Of a stretch of 64,000 nt of DNA, positions 61,445 to 64,000 are shown in pieces. Under the pieces are notes generated by a model. It was not told the origin of the DNA and searched no databases. It saw nothing but the letters and a program-made list of their open reading frames with translations. Both the position numbers and the translations under genes were made by a program. The DNA is from Mycolicibacterium monacense. Its GTDB lineage: Bacteria > Actinomycetota > Actinomycetes > Mycobacteriales > Mycobacteriaceae. How positions within the stretch are numbered: the stretch's first letter is position 1; every line of letters starts with the position of its first letter. The stretch lies in NCBI RefSeq assembly GCF_010731575.1, contig NZ_AP022617.1, positions 5,890,001 through 5,954,000 of the forward strand, read 5' to 3'.

Positions 61445-62361
61445 CCGACTTGAGGTACGACGGCCGCGTCGCCGTCGTCACCGGCGGTGGCCGCGGACTC
61501 GGCCGGGCGTACGCGCTGCTGCTCGCCTCCCGCGGGGCGAAGGTCGTCGTCAACGATCTGGGCGGCGACCTCACCGGGGACGGTGTCGATGCGGGACCGG
61601 CCCACGAGGTCGTCCGCGAGATCGTCGCCGCCGGAGGCGAGGCGGTCGCCAGCACCGACTCCGTCGCGACGCCCGAGGGCGGCAGGGCGATCGTCGACAC
61701 GGCGATGGACACCTACGGCCGGCTGGACATCCTGATCCACAACGCGGGCAACGTCCGGCGCGCATCGCTGAGTGAGATCAGCGACGAGGACTTCGATGCG
61801 GTGGTCGACGTCCATCTGCGCGGCGCGTTCCACGTTGTGCGGCCGGCCTTTCCGGTGATGTGTGACGCCGGCTACGGCCGGATTGTGCTGACGTCGTCCA
61901 TCGGTGGTCTCTACGGCAATCACGACGTGGTGAACTACGCGGTCGCCAAGGCGGGGGTGATCGGCTTGTCCAACGTCGCCGCCATCGAAGGGGCCGAGTA
62001 CGGGGTGCGTAGCAACGTCATCGTGCCGGCGGCCGTCACCCGGATGGCCGAGGGTATCGACACGTCGGCCTATCCGCCGATGGATCCGGAACTGGTGGCG
62101 CCGACCGTCGGCTGGTTGTCACACGAAACCTGTTCGGTGACAGGCGAGATGTTCATCGCGCTGGCCGGCAGGGTGGCCACCGCCGTCCTCGTCGAGACGC
62201 CGGGTGTGTACCGGTCGTCGTGGACGGTCGAGGACGTCGCCGCCGACCTCGACGCCATCCGCGACCGTTCACACCCCGTGGTGTTCCCGGTGGTGCCCGA
62301 CGGCCACAACGCCCACATCCGCTACAGCTTCGCGATGGCCGCCCAGAAGGCGGGGACCTGA
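61441..62361 (+). CDS. Short-chain dehydrogenase, MFE-2/HSD17B4-like subgroup
   Basis: 306-residue SDR with the motif VAVVTGGGRGLGRAYALLLA and the characteristic KVVVNDLGGDLTGDG, the mark of the hydroxyacyl-CoA dehydrogenase subgroup of multifunctional enzyme 2. Active site: SSIGGLYGNHDVVNYAVAKA. It probably oxidises a 3-hydroxyacyl-CoA in beta-oxidation. GTG 61441 overlaps the monooxygenase stop (GTGA), and its stop overlaps the CoA-transferase ATG. Confidence 0.92.
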   Translation: MTDLRYDGRVAVVTGGGRGLGRAYALLLASRGAKVVVNDLGGDLTGDGVDAGPAHEVVREIVAAGGEAVASTDSVATPEGGRAIVDTAMDTYGRLDILIHNAGNVRRASLSEISDEDFDAVVDVHLRGAFHVVRPAFPVMCDAGYGRIVLTSSIGGLYGNHDVVNYAVAKAGVIGLSNVAAIEGAEYGVRSNVIVPAAVTRMAEGIDTSAYPPMDPELVAPTVGWLSHETCSVTGEMFIALAGRVATAVLVETPGVYRSSWTVEDVAADLDAIRDRSHPVVFPVVPDGHNAHIRYSFAMAAQKAGT

Positions 62362-63575
62362 TGAGCGGCCCGCTGGAGGGGGTGCGCGTGGTCGACCTCA
62401 CCGCGATGGTGATGGGTCCGTACTGCACCCAGATCATGGCGGACATGGGCGCCGACGTGGTGAAGGTCGAACCGCCGGAGGGGGACAACACCCGCTTCAT
62501 CTCCGTCGGCCCCGCCCCCGGGATGAGCGGGGTGTTCGTCAACGTCAACCGCGGTAAGCGCGGCATCGTGCTGAACCTGCGCACCGAGGAGGGCAAGGCG
62601 GCGTTGCGAGCGCTGATCGCCGAGGCCGACGTGTTCATCCACTCGATGCGCGCCAAGGCCATCGCCAAGCTCGGATTCGGCTACGACGACGTCGCCGCGC
62701 TGAAGCCCGACATCGTCTACACCAACTGCTACGGCTACGGGCGGCGCGGCCCGGACCGGGACCTGCCCGCCTACGACGACACCATCCAGGCCGAATGCGG
62801 TATCCCCGCCGTACAGGAACAACTCACCGGCGAGGCCAACTACGTCGGCACCATCATGGCCGACAAGGTCGCGGGTCTGACCGCGCTGTACGCCACCATG
62901 ATGGCGCTGTTCCACCGGGAGCGCACGGGCGAGGGGCAGGAGGTCGAGGTCGCCATGTTCGAGACGATGGCCGCCTTCATGCTCGTCGAACACGCCAACG
63001 GCGCCATGTTCGACCCCCCGCTCGGCCCCGCGGTGTATCCGCGCACCGTCGCACCCAACCGCAGGCCGTACGAGACGAAAGACGGTTACATCGCCGCGCT
63101 GATCTACAACGACAAACACTGGAACGCCTTCGTCGAGGCGGTGAAACCGGTGTGGGACAACCACTTGTACGGCACCCTCGAACGGCGGGCGAAGCAGATC
63201 GACACCGTCTACGGCCTGGTGGCCGAGACACTCAAGGAGCGCACCACCGACGAGTGGCTGGCGTTGTTCCGCGAGTTGGAGATCCCCGCCGCCCCGATCC
63301 GGACGCCCGGGGCGCTGTTCGACCACCCGCACCTCAACGCCGTCGGACTGTTCGAGACCGTCGAGACGCCGAACGGGCCGGTGCGCTTCCCCGGTGTGCC
63401 GACGTGGTTCTCGCGCACGCCGGGCCACGTGCGGGGGCCCGCGCCGGAGTTGGGCGCCGACACCGCCGCGGTCCTCGACGAGCTGGGCCTGAGCCGCGCC
63501 GAGCCTCCGGTTGTTGACGGGAATCCCGCGGATCTCGTCGACAACCGTAGTGTCGGCGCCGCGGAGCTGGGATGA
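62361..63575 (+). CDS. Family III CoA transferase (CaiB/BaiF-type)
   Basis: 404-residue enzyme. The N-terminus MSGPLEGVRVVDLTAMVMGP and ADMGADVVKVEPPEGDNTR are the family hallmark, with the middle block LTGEANYVGTIMADKVAGLT and GQEVEVAMFETMAAFMLVEH near the CoA site. The C-terminal PAAPIRTPGALFDHPHLNAV is typical. It transfers CoA between acids or isomerises acyl-CoA (AMACR-like racemases share the fold). ATG 62361 overlaps the SDR stop. It stands before an acyl-CoA dehydrogenase, consistent with side chain or ring-opened acid degradation. Confidence 0.92.
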   Translation: MSGPLEGVRVVDLTAMVMGPYCTQIMADMGADVVKVEPPEGDNTRFISVGPAPGMSGVFVNVNRGKRGIVLNLRTEEGKAALRALIAEADVFIHSMRAKAIAKLGFGYDDVAALKPDIVYTNCYGYGRRGPDRDLPAYDDTIQAECGIPAVQEQLTGEANYVGTIMADKVAGLTALYATMMALFHRERTGEGQEVEVAMFETMAAFMLVEHANGAMFDPPLGPAVYPRTVAPNRRPYETKDGYIAALIYNDKHWNAFVEAVKPVWDNHLYGTLERRAKQIDTVYGLVAETLKERTTDEWLALFRELEIPAAPIRTPGALFDHPHLNAVGLFETVETPNGPVRFPGVPTWFSRTPGHVRGPAPELGADTAAVLDELGLSRAEPPVVDGNPADLVDNRSVGAAELG

Positions 63576-64000
63576 GCATGGACTTCGACATGGGGCCGCG
63601 CGCCGCCGAATTGCGCAGCCGCCTGAGGGAGCTCGTCAGCGAGCACGTTCCCGAGCACTTCCTGGGCGCGTTCACCGACGACCCGGCCGATCTGGAGACC
63701 GCACAACGGTTCTGCCGCCTGCTCGCCGAACAGGATCTGCTGTGCCTGGCGTGGCCGCAGGAGTTCGGCGGCGGGGGAGCGTCGGTGTGGGAGCAGACCG
63801 TCGTACGCGAGGAGATGTGGGCCCACCACGAACCGCGCGGCGCCCAGTACATGGGTGTCAACTGGGTCGGGCCGATCATCATGCGGCACGGCACCGAGGA
63901 GCAGCAGCGCAGACATCTGCCGCCGATCGCGCGCGGTGAGGTGATCTGGTGTCAGGGTTTCTCCGAACCCGAGGCCGGGTCCGATCTCGCGTCGCTGCGC
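63572..64000 (+). CDS. Acyl-CoA dehydrogenase, 3'-truncated by window
   Basis: N-terminal 143 residues of an FAD-dependent acyl-CoA dehydrogenase. Visible are AELRSRLRELVSEHVPEHFL, AWPQEFGGGGASVWEQTVVR and the GFSEPEAGSDLASLR block, which shapes the FAD/substrate pocket. ATG 63572 overlaps the CoA-transferase stop (ATGA). The catalytic Glu and C-terminal domain lie outside. It probably forms a heterotetramer with a second dehydrogenase subunit not seen here, as do many mycobacterial sterol-degrading ACADs. Confidence 0.9.
   Translation, partial: MSMDFDMGPRAAELRSRLRELVSEHVPEHFLGAFTDDPADLETAQRFCRLLAEQDLLCLAWPQEFGGGGASVWEQTVVREEMWAHHEPRGAQYMGVNWVGPIIMRHGTEEQQRRHLPPIARGEVIWCQGFSEPEAGSDLASLR

Overview
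The window is high-GC actinobacterial DNA with GTG/ATG starts, very short gaps, and many ATGA/GTGA stop-start overlaps. Its gene content points to a fast-growing Mycobacterium (Mycolicibacterium-type). The strongest argument is gene order, compared from memory with M. tuberculosis: fprB, an Rv0887c-like VOC protein, citA, gltA2, Rv0897c-like and Rv0898c-like genes, prrB/prrA, accD3, echA6, Rv0906-like, Rv0907-like, ctpE and the Rv0909/Rv0910 toxin-antitoxin pair occur in the same order. That backbone is interrupted by accessory blocks.

Layout. 1-13.7 kb: 5'-truncated FprB-type reductase, a frameshifted DUF2795 gene, NTF2-like and VOC proteins, citA with a DinB-like partner, pdxH, a TetR regulator, gltA2, an MFS exporter with a MarR regulator, a small secreted protein, a phytoene-dehydrogenase-like oxidoreductase (apparent CTG start), DUF2630, an FKBP isomerase and prrBA. 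13.7-30.6 kb: an accessory block between prrA and accD3. It holds a K+ channel, three ABC exporter genes behind a MerR-type promoter, a DUF559 nuclease gene with a relic repeat, a GGDEF protein, a flavoprotein with an epoxide hydrolase and LuxR regulator, two acyl-CoA ligases and small membrane or hypothetical proteins. 30.6-40.5 kb: accD3/echA6 on shared divergent promoter DNA, a metallo-beta-lactamase fold protein, a beta-lactamase-family lipoprotein, three 32-bp tandem repeats leading into ctpE, the toxin-antitoxin pair, an alpha/beta hydrolase and an NAD(P)-binding protein.

40.6-51.0 kb is the most unusual part. A minus-strand array runs from 48914 to 40602: AveC-like membrane protein, TetR, 35-aa membrane peptide, NorD-like VWA protein, NorQ-like AAA+ ATPase, 43-aa membrane peptide, second AveC-like protein, single-span membrane protein, DapB-like oxidoreductase, cytochrome P450, 54-aa protein, second TetR. 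It diverges from an SDR plus a second DapB-like oxidoreductase. Palindromes built on TGACT/AGTCA sit on its promoters. There is no nitric-oxide reductase, CO dehydrogenase or Rubisco for the NorQ/NorD pair to act on, so its client is unknown; I propose the AveC-like/P450 module.

51.0-64.0 kb looks like a catabolic locus. A minus-strand operon encodes an SMP-30-like double propeller, a GntR regulator, two acyl-CoA synthetases and an SDR. A divergent plus-strand operon encodes an SDR, a Rieske oxygenase, a Baeyer-Villiger-type monooxygenase, another SDR, a family III CoA transferase and a truncated acyl-CoA dehydrogenase. Together they suggest hydroxylation, alcohol oxidation, ketone-to-lactone conversion, lactone opening, CoA activation and beta-oxidation of a cyclic substrate.

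No tRNA, rRNA, CRISPR array, insertion sequence or prophage was recognised, and no gene-free stretch exceeds 300 bases. Functions rest on motif recognition and family knowledge, not on database searches.
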